Of a stretch of 64,000 nt of DNA, positions 33,241-44,539 are shown piece by piece; the stretch's first letter is position 1, and each line of letters opens with the position of its first letter. The notes beneath the pieces are model-generated. The model was not told the origin of the DNA. It saw only the letters and a list, made by a program, of their open reading frames with translations, and did no database searches. The stretch is from Bufo bufo (taxonomy: Eukaryota; Chordata; Amphibia; Anura; Bufonidae): the NCBI RefSeq assembly GCF_905171765.1, contig NC_053390.1, positions 309,059,466 to 309,123,465 of the forward strand, written 5' to 3'. The translations under genes and the position numbers were made by a program.

Positions 33241-33330
33241 TCATAGAAACATAGAATGTGTCGGCAGATAAGAACCATTTGGCCATCTAGTCTCCCCATC
33301 TAGTCATTCCATCATAATCCTCTCCTGCAT
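33241..33330 (-). mobile_element. CR1-type LINE 3' tail fragment
   Basis: ATAGAAACATAGAATGTGTC then GGCAGATAAGAACCATTTGG matches the 3' end of the CR1 copy at 56941-57665. Confidence 0.75.
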
Positions 33331-33365
33331 AATGGAAACGGGACGGATCCGTTATGCAGGCCATA

Positions 33366-33660
33366 GGGTACTTTCACACTAGCGGCAAGGAACTTCGGCA
33401 GGTGAACAGCCTGTCGGATCCGTGCTGCCGCTAGTGCACGCGTGCCCCCGGACTACCGCTCCGGCCCCATTGACTATAATGGGGGCGGCCGGAGTTCCGG
33501 CGGGAGCAAGGCAAACATGCCAAAAGGTGGCCGGAATAAAACTACGACATGTCTTGCCGTGCTACCGCCGGAACTCCGGCCCGCCCCCATTATAGTCTAT
33601 GGGGCCGGAGCGGTAGTCCGGGCGCACGCATGCACTAGCGGCAGCAAGGATCCAACAGGC
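33366..33660. repeat. GC-rich palindromic MITE
   Basis: GGACTACCGCTCCGGCCCCA and CTAGTGCACGCGTGC-like blocks pair with right-hand complements around a centre near 33530. Tip GGGTACTTTCACACTAGCGG resembles the TWA family. Confidence 0.65.
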
Positions 33661-33684
33661 TGTTAACCCACCCATAACGGAATG

Positions 33685-33982
33685 CCTCTTGCACACAAAC
33701 GTTTTTTTTCCGTTTACGGTCCGTTTTTTGCGTGCCGTATAAGGACCCATTAATTTAAATGGATCCGCAATAAAACGGAAGGTACTCCGTATGCTTTCCG
33801 TATTTCCGTTCATGGGTATAAAATGTCCTATTATTGTCCGCTTAACGGACAAGGATAATACTGTTCTATTAGGGGCCAGCTGTTCCGTTCCGCAAAAAAA
33901 AACGGAATGTACACGGACGTCATCCGTATTTTTTGCAGACCGTAAAATACGCAAAAAGCCATACGGTCGTGTGCAAGAGGCC
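33685..33982. repeat. palindromic MITE, TWA family
   Basis: CCTCTTGCACACAAACG at the left and the complement of GGCCTCTTGCACACGACCG at the right, then TAA (33983-33985). The interior is a Rich TCCGTTT/AACGGA foldback. Confidence 0.7.
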
Positions 33983-33985
33983 TAA

Positions 33986-34197
33986 GGCTAGTTTGACATC
34001 TGCGGCACAGCAACGTGGCCGCCTGTTCTGGCAGAGAATGACGGGAATTGGACGGACACAAACCGTAGCGGCCGTTCTTAGCATTTTTGCTGGGATGGGG
34101 CTGGCGGCAATTCCGCTTGCATCCAGCAGTGCCAGATTTGGTGAATTCCTGCAGGCTGTTCTCAGCCAGAACTCCCACTGGAGGTGTGAAACTAGCC
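33986..34197. repeat. palindromic MITE, TWA family, abutting its neighbour
   Basis: Tips GGCTAGTTTGACATCTGCGG and the complement of GGCTAGTTTCACACCTCC; TAA at 33983-33985 is shared with the previous element, and TAA follows at 34198-34200. Confidence 0.7.
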
Positions 34198-34245
34198 TAA
34201 GACTTGATGGACTTATGTCTTTTTTCAACCGTATTAACTACGTAA

Positions 34246-34562
34246 GACCTCTTTCACACATCAGTGAATGACGGACAGCGTGCGTATCCATTGACTTTAA
34301 TGTTTGTACGGAAGCATGCCCTGTTTTTCTCCATGATTATGGATCCCTCACACACATCATTATCTATGAAAACCACAGACATAACACCCATGCCATCTGT
34401 GTTTGGTCTGTGGTTTTCACTTATTGCTGGAATGTGCTTTGGAAATTGATTTTCAGCCTAGCAGTGTCCATGGATATGGATGCCACGTGGGGGGTAATAA
34501 ATGGACACACGGACCAAACGTGGATTCTTCACGGATGTCATCATGGACACATGAAAGAGGCC
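34246..34562. repeat. palindromic MITE, TWA family
   Basis: TAA at 34243-34245 and 34563-34565; tips GACCTCTTTCACACATCAG and the complement of GGCCTCTTTCATGTGTCC. Confidence 0.7.
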
Positions 34563-34565
34563 TAA

Positions 34566-35350
34566 GAGTCTGTTCAAAAATATAACTTTTTTCAAACCAG
34601 CACCTGGATCTAAAAACTTTTGTAATTGCATGTAATTAAAAAATTTGTATGGCCACTGAGTTATTCAATAAAATGTATCTTTATAGCGCCACCTGCTGTT
34701 TTTTTATTTTTTATTATTTCTTTGAATGGCTCACTGAGAAGGCCGCACATGCTCAGTTTCATCCTTCAACTGCCTCCTGAGCTGTGATAGGGAGAGCTCA
34801 GACACGCCCCCTTAGCTGCAGCAGAACAGACACTCCCCTTGAGCTGTCAGCTTGATATGAATCTAGCAGAGCAATGAATGAGGAGATCTCTGGATCCATG
34901 TGAGGTACAGGGCTGGTTCTAGCTTTGTTAGAAAGAGATTGACATTTACTATATGATGTCTGATTTTCATTTTTTACATTAATCATGGGATAACCCCTTC
35001 ACGTTGGATAGGTTGCACAACGGACAGCGTAGCTCAAAAGACACAGTGGGGGTAATTTACAAAGACTGGCTTTTTAGGCAGTTTCCTTTCCCCCCCCCCA
35101 CCTGCGCTTCCAGAGGCTTTGCCTAATTTATGACGAGGCGTGCATCTTGTCATAAATTAGGCGCACCTCCTGCAGTGTCCAGTGTGCCTGGATTAAATAC
35201 TACTCCCCTGACGCCTGAAGACCAAAAAGTAGAAAGGGTGAAGGCACTCATAGAGTAAGTATGTACAGCTGGGTGACTTAAGAGATGGAAATGCTCACCA
35301 TTTTTTTTGGTTGTGCTACGATAGGCGCAACACTAATAAAAAGCCTATTT
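34566..35350. other. non-coding, degenerate repeat-like sequence
   Basis: 34600-34990 includes GCGCCACCTGCTGTTTTTTT and GACACGCCCCCTTAGCTGCA stretches that look like an old dispersed repeat without clear ends. 35048-35225 has a C-run and a short inverted motif. No gene seen. Confidence 0.4.
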
Positions 35351-35358
35351 ATGGTATT

Positions 35359-35497
35359 TAGAGTTGAGCGAACCTGCCTTTTGGCAGGTTCGAGTTCAGG
35401 GTTTAAGTGAATTACGTAATGGATTCCGTTCTCACAGAGTCCATCACGTAATTTAGTGCCGGCATGCCGCATAATACAAGTGTATGGCTCATCTCTA
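35359..35497. repeat. hAT-type MITE with perfect 8-bp target duplication
   Basis: ATGGTATT at 35351-35358 and 35498-35505; tips TAGAGTTGAGCGAAC and TAGAGATGAGCC. Confidence 0.88.
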
Positions 35498-37911
35498 ATG
35501 GTATTGGTTGGTGCTGTCGCTGGTGTTTGGGTCCTCACTGCAAGGGGTTTCAACCCTCCGGAGGAGAAGGACGTTGAGAAAGAGTTGATGGATGAAAGGA
35601 CTTCAAATCCACCTGCATAAGGTCTTCACTTGGAGCAGAATCATGACCAAAATTTGCAAGACCTCTGAAGGATAACTTCTTTATTGGATCTTCTATGAAT
35701 AGACAACATGTTTCGGAGTTGAAAGGACTACTTTTCCAAGTCTCAAGCTCTGAATACAGAAGCATAGGGGAGCTGTAGCTAACTTTGCAGGCTACAGCTC
35801 CCCTGTGCTCCTGCATTCAGAGCTTGAGACTTGAAAAAGTAGTCCTTTCGGGGTGTGGCCTGATGCGGCATGGTGTGAGACGCACTGGAGAGCGCTCCTG
35901 CTAGGAATCCTGACAAATTGAACCAAAGTACCTTCTAGTTACACGCTGGAGCGGCAAGTGAGGGGCGAGAACGCTGGGGCACCAGGAGAAAGCCCGTGGG
36001 AGTACAAAAAAAAATGTCCAGAAAGGCTAAGGCAACGCACAAACCGGAGCGGGAGCTGCAGCCTCAACATGGTGCCGGCGAGGAAGAAGGGGAGGACCCA
36101 CAAGACAGGCTGAGCCGCGATATAGCTGCGTGGCTCAGCAAATATGCCCGCGACGCTAATGAGAGGCACAGAGAAAAGTGTGGGACAGACCTCTCGTCAG
36201 ATGAAGGAGAAAGATCCTCTGGTGATGAAAAGAGAGAAAAAGGGGCCAAGGCGCAGGCAACTCCTGGTAAGCAAGACCGGGCAACCAGGGATAGACACGC
36301 TTCCCCTGAGAAGGAACCTTCCCTTCAAGATGTGATGTTGGTAGTGGCACAATGCAACAACACTCTCAAATCCCTATCATTGCAAGTGGGGGGCTTAAGA
36401 GAAGATTTACTGCTTATAAGAAATGATGTGCATAAGATTGCAGAAAGAACCACTGGCCTGGAAGATGAGATGGGCCCTCTCAAAATGGCGGCCAAGTCGA
36501 CTGCTCGCGATATTGCTGCTTTATTTGCCAAAACAGATGACCTGGAAAATAGGTCACGATGCAACAACATTAGAATTGTGGGGGTCCCGGAAAAAGCGGA
36601 AGGAGTTAATACTACTGATTTTATTGAAAAGTGGATATCGCAAAAGTTCCAAGACAAGGGACTATCGTCACTATATGCTGTAGAAAGGGCGCACAGGGTG
36701 CCCACGAGACCGCTCCGCCCACGGAGACCACCACGCCCAATTCTAGCTAAAATACTTCACTAAAAAGATAGAGACAATATATTGCGACAAACACGAGACC
36801 ATCCAGACTTATTTATTAATGGAGTACATTTTTTTTTTTTTTTATATTTTATTATTATAATACAAAATTTAAATCCATATTACATATTTGATATTATAAA
36901 ATCCATAAATCCGCCAATTCTAATCTGTGGACATAATTAACAATAATTACATACAAGTGTCCATAATAATGTCAACATTTAAAAATCAAGTGGAGGTCTC
37001 CTACTGGGGAGGAAGGCAGGACTCACCCGACATCCAGAGCTTAATAAAGCAGATTGACAAAGCATCCCATTTAGCCCAAGTTCTCTATAAACGGCAGGGA
37101 TAAAAGGCCTGAAGTCCAGACAGCCTCCAAGCAGCGAGCGCCACTCGCGCACGCCCTCCCCCAGACATGGGTAAGCACGAACGGAAGGATTGGCACTCAT
37201 GTGGCCGAACGCTTGATACTCACATACTGCCTAAGAGGCGAGCTTACAGCGATCTTTAATCGCAAGCTTTTGATAAAACAGAAACCGGAAAAGGGGGTCC
37301 AGCAGTCTTTTACTACAGTGGTAGAAAACCCACTCGCATATTTTACTGCCTCATCCCCATATGATTAAATTGAATATCCGTACCGTGATTCGCCGTACCT
37401 CACGTGTATTCACATTGATATCTCATAAGGCAGAAAACTCGACTCGAGTATCACTCGGCAGTCACCGGGCAGTTAAAGAGAATATAAACAAAAAACAGAG
37501 CCAGAGACCCCCCTCTGTCTCCTTAAGGGAACACATAGTAGCGCGCCCACCACGTGTGTCACATCACTGCCCGCAGTCGAACCTCATGTCTGACGGGAAG
37601 AGACGTACCCTGAGTCGCGCCCGATACCCGGACGCCCCCGGGTTCCGAGCCCCGATCCCCTGCCCGTATACCGCTCGATATTATGAGTAGATGAGAATTC
37701 CAACCATTATTTAATGCCAGGAAGTCCCCCCTCCAACAGTCCTAGAGACCCTCCTGTGCTCGAGTGTACCTTCACAGTCTTCATCAATAGAATACATATA
37801 GAAAAGACCGGACAAATAGAATTTTACCCAGCTCCCCCCACCAACCCACCTTGCAGGAAAAGGAAAAAAAAGAAAAAAAGAACAACAAAGCAAAGGAAAG
37901 AAGGATCCTAA

Positions 37912-40900
37912 TTAATTAACCATGTCCCAATCTTTCCATAAACTATTCCACTTTAAGTAGGATCCTCTTTGTTTGTGCAGGATCTTCTCGTAGCTTTTCA
38001 CTTTCTCAACCAAGCCCAGCCAGTTATTACAGTCTGGAGCGGAAGAGCAAAACCATGATCTAGAAATCAGGAGCCTAGCTAAGAACATCACCTTAATCAA
38101 CAAATGGCTTTTTATGGGTTGATAATTAACCTCAGATAAATCTCCCAGGACCCATATCCTGGGGGACAAAGGAACAACAATTTTAAGTTTACGCGCCAGG
38201 TTCTTTTGGACCAAGCTCCAATACCTACTCACCATTGGGCAGTCCCAGAACAGATGTAGGTGATCTGCCTCGGGATCGCCACAACGGGGGCAGTCAGAGG
38301 AGGCCCTGAGTCCTCTTCTATATAACCATATGGGTGTCACATAAATTTTGTGCAGAATATTAAATTGTACAACAGTGTGGTTGAAATTATGTGAAACCAG
38401 CTTTAAGCTTTCCCCTATATTCTCCCAGTTTGGAGGGCCCACCTCTGAAAGGAGAGAAGACCAGGCTCTCTGTCCTGGAGAGAGAACATAAAAAAAAAAA
38501 TTATCCATTAAGTGTCTATAACAGTGAGATAGTTTAATTCTCGTGACAGTTTTCTTACAAATTAAATCCTGTAGAAATACAGGAGTATCTATAGTAAAGA
38601 AGTGACTATTCAGAGTGCTAGAAAGTGCTGACCTCAATTGAAAATATGCATACCAAGCCACCTCACCTAAATTTGCCCTTAATTCCATGAGGGGCAAAAT
38701 TTGTCCACCCCTGACTACTTGATGTAAGTACTGCACATTTTTGGTCCTCCAATACTGGCGGCAGCTTAAATCATTTAGATTAAAAAGTTTTGGGTTATAC
38801 CATAATGGGGTGCAGATAAGTGATGCCTTAACTCCACACCAGCTCCTTATGGCCGACCAAGTCTTTATAGCTAGTCTGCAGAAGAAAGTGTACCCGCTCA
38901 GTGTGTTTGATAGATAATCAGATTCCAGTACGGTGAAAAAATCGGAAAAACCTGCATCTTTCACCACTTTACTGCAGAACGGACTATTTTCCCAATCATT
39001 AAAAAGGCAGAGTTGGGAGGCCACAAAGTAGCCCCTAAAATAGGACAGGTTAAGACCTCCCCGATTGTAGGGCATGGAAAAATAAAGTGCCTTCAGTCTC
39101 ACACGCTTCCTCCCCCATAGTAAATCATTGAGCATCCGCTCTATCAATCTGAAGTACTTGTCTGTGATCCATACAGGCGAGTTGCACAGGACATAAAGAA
39201 CCTGGGGCAGCACTACCATTTTTATTAACGAAATTCTGTCCGCTCTTGCTGGCAGAATTTTTTGCCATATCTTAATTTTGGCTCTTAACTTCATCAACAA
39301 AGGAATCAAGTTAAGTTGTAAATATTCTTGAGGTTTGGCAGAAACTGTTATCCCCAGGTACTTTATTGAATCAGAGATCATTAACTGATTATTAGATTCG
39401 CCTCGCAACTCGTCTATAGGAAGGAGGACGGTCTTCTCCCAGTTGATCTCAAGTCCAGACAAATCGGAAAAATGACCAACCAGGTCCATTATGCGAGGGA
39501 GAGTGGTGTCTGTTTGATGCATAAAAACCAGAATATCATCTACGTAAAGGGATACACGGTCATGCTTCCCCATTATGCCAAAACCGGCCACCTCCGAGTC
39601 CTGTCTTATCATGGCCGCTAAAGGTTCGATATAAATATTAAATAGAAGAGGGGAAAGGGGACAGCCTTGACGGGTGCCTCTACCCAAAGTAAAACTCTCT
39701 GTCGTCGAATCATTGATCCTAATCCTGGCAACTGGGGAATTATAAAGTAACTGGACCATCGCCATAAATCTTGGGCCAAAGCCCATTTTTTTCATTACCT
39801 CCCAGAGAAAAATCCACTCCACCCTGTCGAAGGCTTTAGTAGCATCCAGCGACAGGATGGAGAGGGCGCCGCACCCCGGGGACTGAATATTCATAAATAG
39901 CCTATGCAAATTGTGATGGGTGCCCCTATTTGACATAAAGCCGTTTTGATCTGGGTGAATAACCCGCAAAAGCCTCCTAGCCAAAACTTTTGATAGTAAC
40001 TTAGCGTCGGTATTTAATAAGGCTATTGGTCTATAGGAGCTCAATTCTGCCGGGTCTTTATCCTTTTTTGGAATTAAAACAATAAGAGCCTCCATCATAG
40101 AGTATGGTAGTCTCCCTCCCTGTATTGCTTGGGAGAAAACCTCTAACAGCTGGGGGAGGATCACATCACTATACTTGCGATAGACCTCGTATGGAAGGCC
40201 ATCTACTCCTGGCGATGAGTTCCCTGAGACAGACCCAAGGGCCTCCTGCAGCTCCACAAGAGACAACTCCTCCTCCAGATATTCTATTTGAACTTCATTT
40301 AAAGTAGAAAGTGGAATTTTCTCCAGGAACCGCATCGCCAGTTCAGATGACAAACCAGGGGAGGATCTATATATCTGAGCAAAGTATTGTAAAAAGGTAT
40401 TCCCAATTCCCTCTGAATCTGTTATAGTTTCGCCCTCTGCGTTACGGATCGCAATAATAGATTGTTTTTTCTTGTCTTGTTGTGTAATTATTCTAGCTAA
40501 AAGCTTACCTGGACGTCCAGACTCGATGAAATAATTGAGCCCCTTAAAAAATACCCTATGGTTTGCTTTCTCTGTTACATATTTCTCCAGAGAACAGCTA
40601 GCCTTCTGCATCTCTTCCCTGTTATGCTCAGTAGGGTGGCTAGCATATCGCTCAGTTGTGAGTGCAGCAATCTTGACCAATTCCTCCTCTTTCTTCCTAA
40701 ATGTTCTCTTTGCTGCGGCAATCTCACTTATAAAAACCCCCCTCAAATATGCTTTCAAGGCATCCCATACTATATTGATGTTGGCAGAGGGAAGATTCAC
40801 CTCCCAAAAGAAGGACATCAGTAGTTTAATCGACTGAAGATTGTCCATAATAGTGAGCCAATATGGATTCAACTTAAATCCTAGCCCCCTAGTATACTTA

Positions 40901-41622
40901 ATCTCCCCGGTGCGAACCTCAACTAGTACGGGTGAGTGGTCCGAAACTGTTCTTACTCCGTATCGCATCTTGCGGATATTACTCAAGTTGCTCTCGTTGG
41001 TGAATGCTAAGTCGATCCTAGACATTGCTCTGCCACCCCTGCTGACACAGGAATATACTCTCTTTCCTCCGCCAAGATGTTCCCATATATCCACCACTCC
41101 CACCTCTGAACAGAATTGAGGCAGCGGGGAATTACAAAAATTCCTCCCCCTTTCCGCATCTAATGAAAATCTATCTTTATTGGGGTCCATAACCGCGTTA
41201 AAATCCCCCATCAGGATTAAACGACATTCTGGTCTCTTTTAAAAAAAAAGCATTAACTGAAGCAGTGGATACATTGAGAATGGCGGAGGTATATAGAAAA
41301 AAGCGAGGATATAACTGTAGCCGTGCAGCTTGCCGTGCAAGAAGATAAATCTGCCCTGATCATCTATATGGGATTTTATAAGGGTGAAATCTATGGAGTT
41401 ATGAATAAGAACCGAAATACCCCTAGAAGAGCCACTAAAGGTGGAATGATACGATTGAGACTGCCATCCCGTTGTCAGACGGAACAGGGTTTCTTTGGTT
41501 AGATGAGTTTCTACTATACAGATAATTGCTGGAAGATATCTTTTTAATGCATCCATGATCGCTTGCCTTTTAACTCTTTCCCCAAGTCCTCTGACGTTCC
41601 AAGCTACAATTCTAGTGGACAT
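37912..41622 (-). pseudogene. inner L1 ORF2 (endonuclease-reverse transcriptase), one frameshift from intact
   Basis: Starts MSTRIVAWNVRGLG at 41622 with the AP-endonuclease domain (ETHLTKE, then MGDFN, SRIDLAF, SDHSP). A frameshift near 41225-41240, at a run of nine T on the coding strand, splits it; from 41211 the frame is open for 1099 codons to TAA at 37912. Reverse transcriptase blocks: SSPGVDGLPYEVY, YRPIALLN, LDATKAFDRVEW, GTRQGCPLSPLLFN and the catalytic YVDD at 39535-39546. The C-terminus has a CPRCGDPEADHLHLFWDC zinc-knuckle-like motif. Total length, about 1230 residues, is normal for L1. Function in the family: target-primed reverse transcription. Could be intact in other alleles or after correction of a homopolymer error. 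Confidence 0.92.
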
Positions 41623-41838
41623 CAATCACAACAAAAAAAAAAAAAAAAAAAAAACCAAGAGAGGAAAAAAAAAAAACCCCGTTCCTGCAAGGTGGGTTCC
41701 CTCCCCCCCCCCTTTCCCTTGATCCGCCCGAACTAGTCAGCGAACCTCTGGCCGTTCTCCCCCAGCCTAGCCCCCCTCCCATCCATCCCTTCAATCATAA
41801 TAGTGCGCAATTTCAAATGCCTATTTGGTCCATCCAAT

Positions 41839-42774
41839 CTAACGCTTGTTATGAATTACTCTTAGTTTCGCTGGATACTGTAGGGAGTATTTAATCTCCT
41901 TAGCCGCCAAACGTTTCTTTATCTCTATGAAGTTTCTTCTTCTTTCCTGGGTCTGCCGCGCAAAATCAGGAAAGAAGAGCAATTTAGTGCCCTGATATTC
42001 AATGGGTGTGCATTCTCTTGCTCTTTTCAAGATCATGTCTCTATCCGCGGACAGTAATAATTTGATTAAAATTGCGCGCGGCGGTCTCCCTGGAGTAGGT
42101 TTCCCTCCTGGAATTCGGTGGGCTCTTTCTATTTGAAACATAGACGAGAAATTATCGCTGCCAAGACTATGCATAACCACATCTTTAAGTTGTTCCTCTA
42201 GATGTCAGCCTTCAACTCCTTCTGGAAAACCAATTATGCGGACGTTGTTGCGCCTTGACTTATTTTCTAGGTCCTCTAACTTGTTTTGAAGAGCTTGATT
42301 TTCTGAGGCAAGAAGCAGAGTTTTAGATTTTAACGTGCCCATGTCAGTTTGCAAGGAGTCAACAGTTTTTTCCACACTGAGGACTCGATCCCGAATCTTT
42401 ACTAGATCTTCTCTTATTAGTGAAATATCGCTCTGCACTGACCCCAATTGAGTGGACATTCCTTGCACTAAAGTGCCATTGTTTTCCACAGCGCATAGGA
42501 TTTTGTCCAAGACAGATGGGTCGTATTCAGTTCGCATTTGTGCAGAGAGACATTCATCGCCTACCTCATGGTCTGCATCCACCAGTCCATCCTCAGAAAG
42601 TTCATCATTTTGGGAAGTTTAAGCAAATTTTTTCAACTTAGCAGGCGGTTTAGTTTTAGCTGGATTCTTTTCATTTAAAAAGGGCGATTTCAGAAACTTA
42701 TCGATTTTATTCTCTGGGGTCTTAGCCCCAAGCTTAATTACAGAGGAATCCACTGAACGTCGCTTTGGGGCCAT
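41839..42774 (-). pseudogene. inner L1 ORF1 with two in-frame stops
   Basis: Starts MAPKRRSVDSSVIKLGAK at 42774. Stops are TAA at 42619-42621 and TGA at 42205-42207, with the frame unchanged across both. It has a coiled-coil-like region (about 42500-42280), an RRM start RRNNVRIIGFPEG and the C-terminal block QIERAHRIPGG to VIHNKR. Same domain order as the outer L1 ORF1. Confidence 0.88.
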
Positions 42775-43793
42775 TCTCGCCAATTTTCCCTTTTTTTTTT
42801 TTCTCCCCCTTTTTTTCCTTCTACTTGAGTTTTCCTTTCCCTTTTCCCCCTGCTAGGTTTTTATTTTTATTTTTTTCACAACTTTTTTTCCCTTTTTTTA
42901 TATTTTATATTACCCCTTTTTCCCCTACCTCGCCATATCCTCACCTTTATCTTTTCTTATGATTTATACTCTCTTTTATATCTCCCTTTATTTCTTTTTC
43001 TCCCCTAATAGTCTTCCACCTTTTAGCCCTTTTCCTGTCCTCTCCCCCTTTCTTCTTTCTTCTTTTTTTTTTTTTTTTTAAACGACACAAATTTCAACAA
43101 AAATCTATCCCCTCTTTACAGCAGTATACACTACTATCCTCCTCTTTACAGCAGTATAGCGGGGAAACCAACAGTACGGCAGGTATAGAATGAATGAATG
43201 AATGAATAGGGTTTCTGTTCTCACGTGTCCGGAGCCTTAGTCCCGATACACGCCGTAACTGTGGCAGCGGATCAAAGCCGGAGGGAAGGGGAGACAGCAA
43301 TATCGTGTGAAGTGGCAGCAAGGTATCCAACAGAGTGACAGGCAGTCCGATGGCAGGCAAAAGCGGCAAGGTGGAGTCCGGCGAAGCAAGCAATCCAGTG
43401 ACGAGAAGAGCAACAAGGCAGCAGGCAGAGCAGGCACCCAGGCAAAGCCAATTAGTCGGAACCAGTGGAGAGATACAGCAGGCGGAGCAGCAACAAACGA
43501 GGACAGTAAATGGAGGAGCGAGGAAGCCGGAACCCGGGGCAGAGCAGGAGAGCGGCACCCACAGCCGAAAAAGAAGACGGAGCAGCAGCAGCAGCCAGGC
43601 GTCCTCCAACAACGGGCAGAAGCAACCCGGCGACCAAACCAGGTGAAGTGCAGCGGCGCAGCTCACAACTCGGGGCATCAGCTGTTCGACATCAGCTGTT
43701 CGGATGGAGCGGGGAGCCTGGAAGGGGGAGGTCAGCAATGGGGAAGAGCGAGACGTGACGTACTCACGTCATCCCGCCAGCTCACTCCAATAC
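42775..43793 (-). promoter_or_regulatory. inner L1 5' UTR/internal promoter region
   Basis: A pyrimidine-rich T/C tract (42780-43080 on the + strand) followed by a GC-rich 700-bp segment at the 5' terminus. The open frames at 43094-43807 on both strands are low-complexity artefacts. Promoter activity is inferred from its position. Confidence 0.6.
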
Positions 43794-44539
43794 GAGTACA
43801 GATTTAATTTTTCCCTGACTACCCCACAGAAGTTCAGAAAAGAAGGGCGTGGTTTCTAGATATTAAAAGGAGACTGTGAAATCTCATAGATTCCATATTT
43901 CATGATGTTCCCGGCAAAATTGAGGGTGGCGGCTTTGGAAACCACACAATTCTTTGAAGATCCGGAGGAGGCGCTGAAATGGCTGGATCTACATGAGAAT
44001 CAATTGAAGACAAAAGACACTGGCACCTGAGGATAAGAAGACCCAGTGAAAGAGTGGACTTAATGCATTGTTTATATATTTTTTCATCCTAGCTGGGGAT
44101 GACCCCTTTTGTTATATGGTTTATCTCCCTTCCTTTTCCCTTCTCGTTCTGTTTAATTCCTTATGTTACAGAGGGAAAAGGATAAAACGGCTCCAGAAAT
44201 GCAGACCTGAAAGGGACCTTAAGTTTTGCATGAAAGGTACCAACAGCAGCCTAACAGCAGGAGCGTGAGTAACCTGTGGGACTGTCTCAAAAGACTCGAG
44301 TCCATGCAATTATTTTATGCAAGACTGGGTTATGCTGCGTATTATGTTGGGCAGGTTTGGGGATGTTCACTCATGTTGGGCGGGTTATGGGGTCAATTAC
44401 TGGTTACTCTACTTGAAGTTTGCTAGTAGGGGGGCTAAATTAGGCGGGAGGGAGGGGTTAACACACTTCAGCATAGAATAGCCTTTGGAAGTAGGGCAGG
44501 GGTTGAGTGCCCAGTGGATCCCGGGTAATGATGACTCAT

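Larger units (their letters stand above)
36829..43793 (-). mobile_element. full-length L1 LINE (inner), antisense, about 6.97 kb
   Basis: The poly(A) tail appears as a T run at 36829-36845; the 5' end is at 43793. Flanked by GAGTACA at 36822-36828 and 43794-43800, inside ORF1 of the outer L1. It has a 1-kb 5' UTR (43793-42775), ORF1, ORF2 and a 1.1-kb 3' UTR (37911-36829). It is clearly younger than its host. Confidence 0.95.
36014..44030 (+). pseudogene. outer L1 ORF1, split by nested L1
   Basis: The first part (36014-36828) starts MSRKAKATHKPERE. It has an acidic/basic head, a coiled-coil-like middle (DVMLVVAQCNNTLKSLSL onward) and an RNA-binding RRM-like start (CNNIRIVGVPE), then ERAHRVP. 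A tyrosine codon appears to have become TAA at 36761. The frame runs on to FINGV and is cut at 36828. It resumes at 43801 (FFPDY-like, then FFEDPEEALKWLDLHENQ) and ends TGA 44028-44030. Known role in the family: trimeric RNA chaperone. This copy cannot make it. Confidence 0.88.

Noticed and set aside
32943..33254. 103-residue open frame starting MEEFGSRDMGSLEEHE
   Set aside because: It begins next to the promoter region but runs into a hAT MITE at 33105; only a possible first exon, not supportable as a gene.
43094..43807. 214- and 166-residue open frames rich in L, P, Q and R
   Set aside because: Low-complexity reading of the inner L1 5' UTR.
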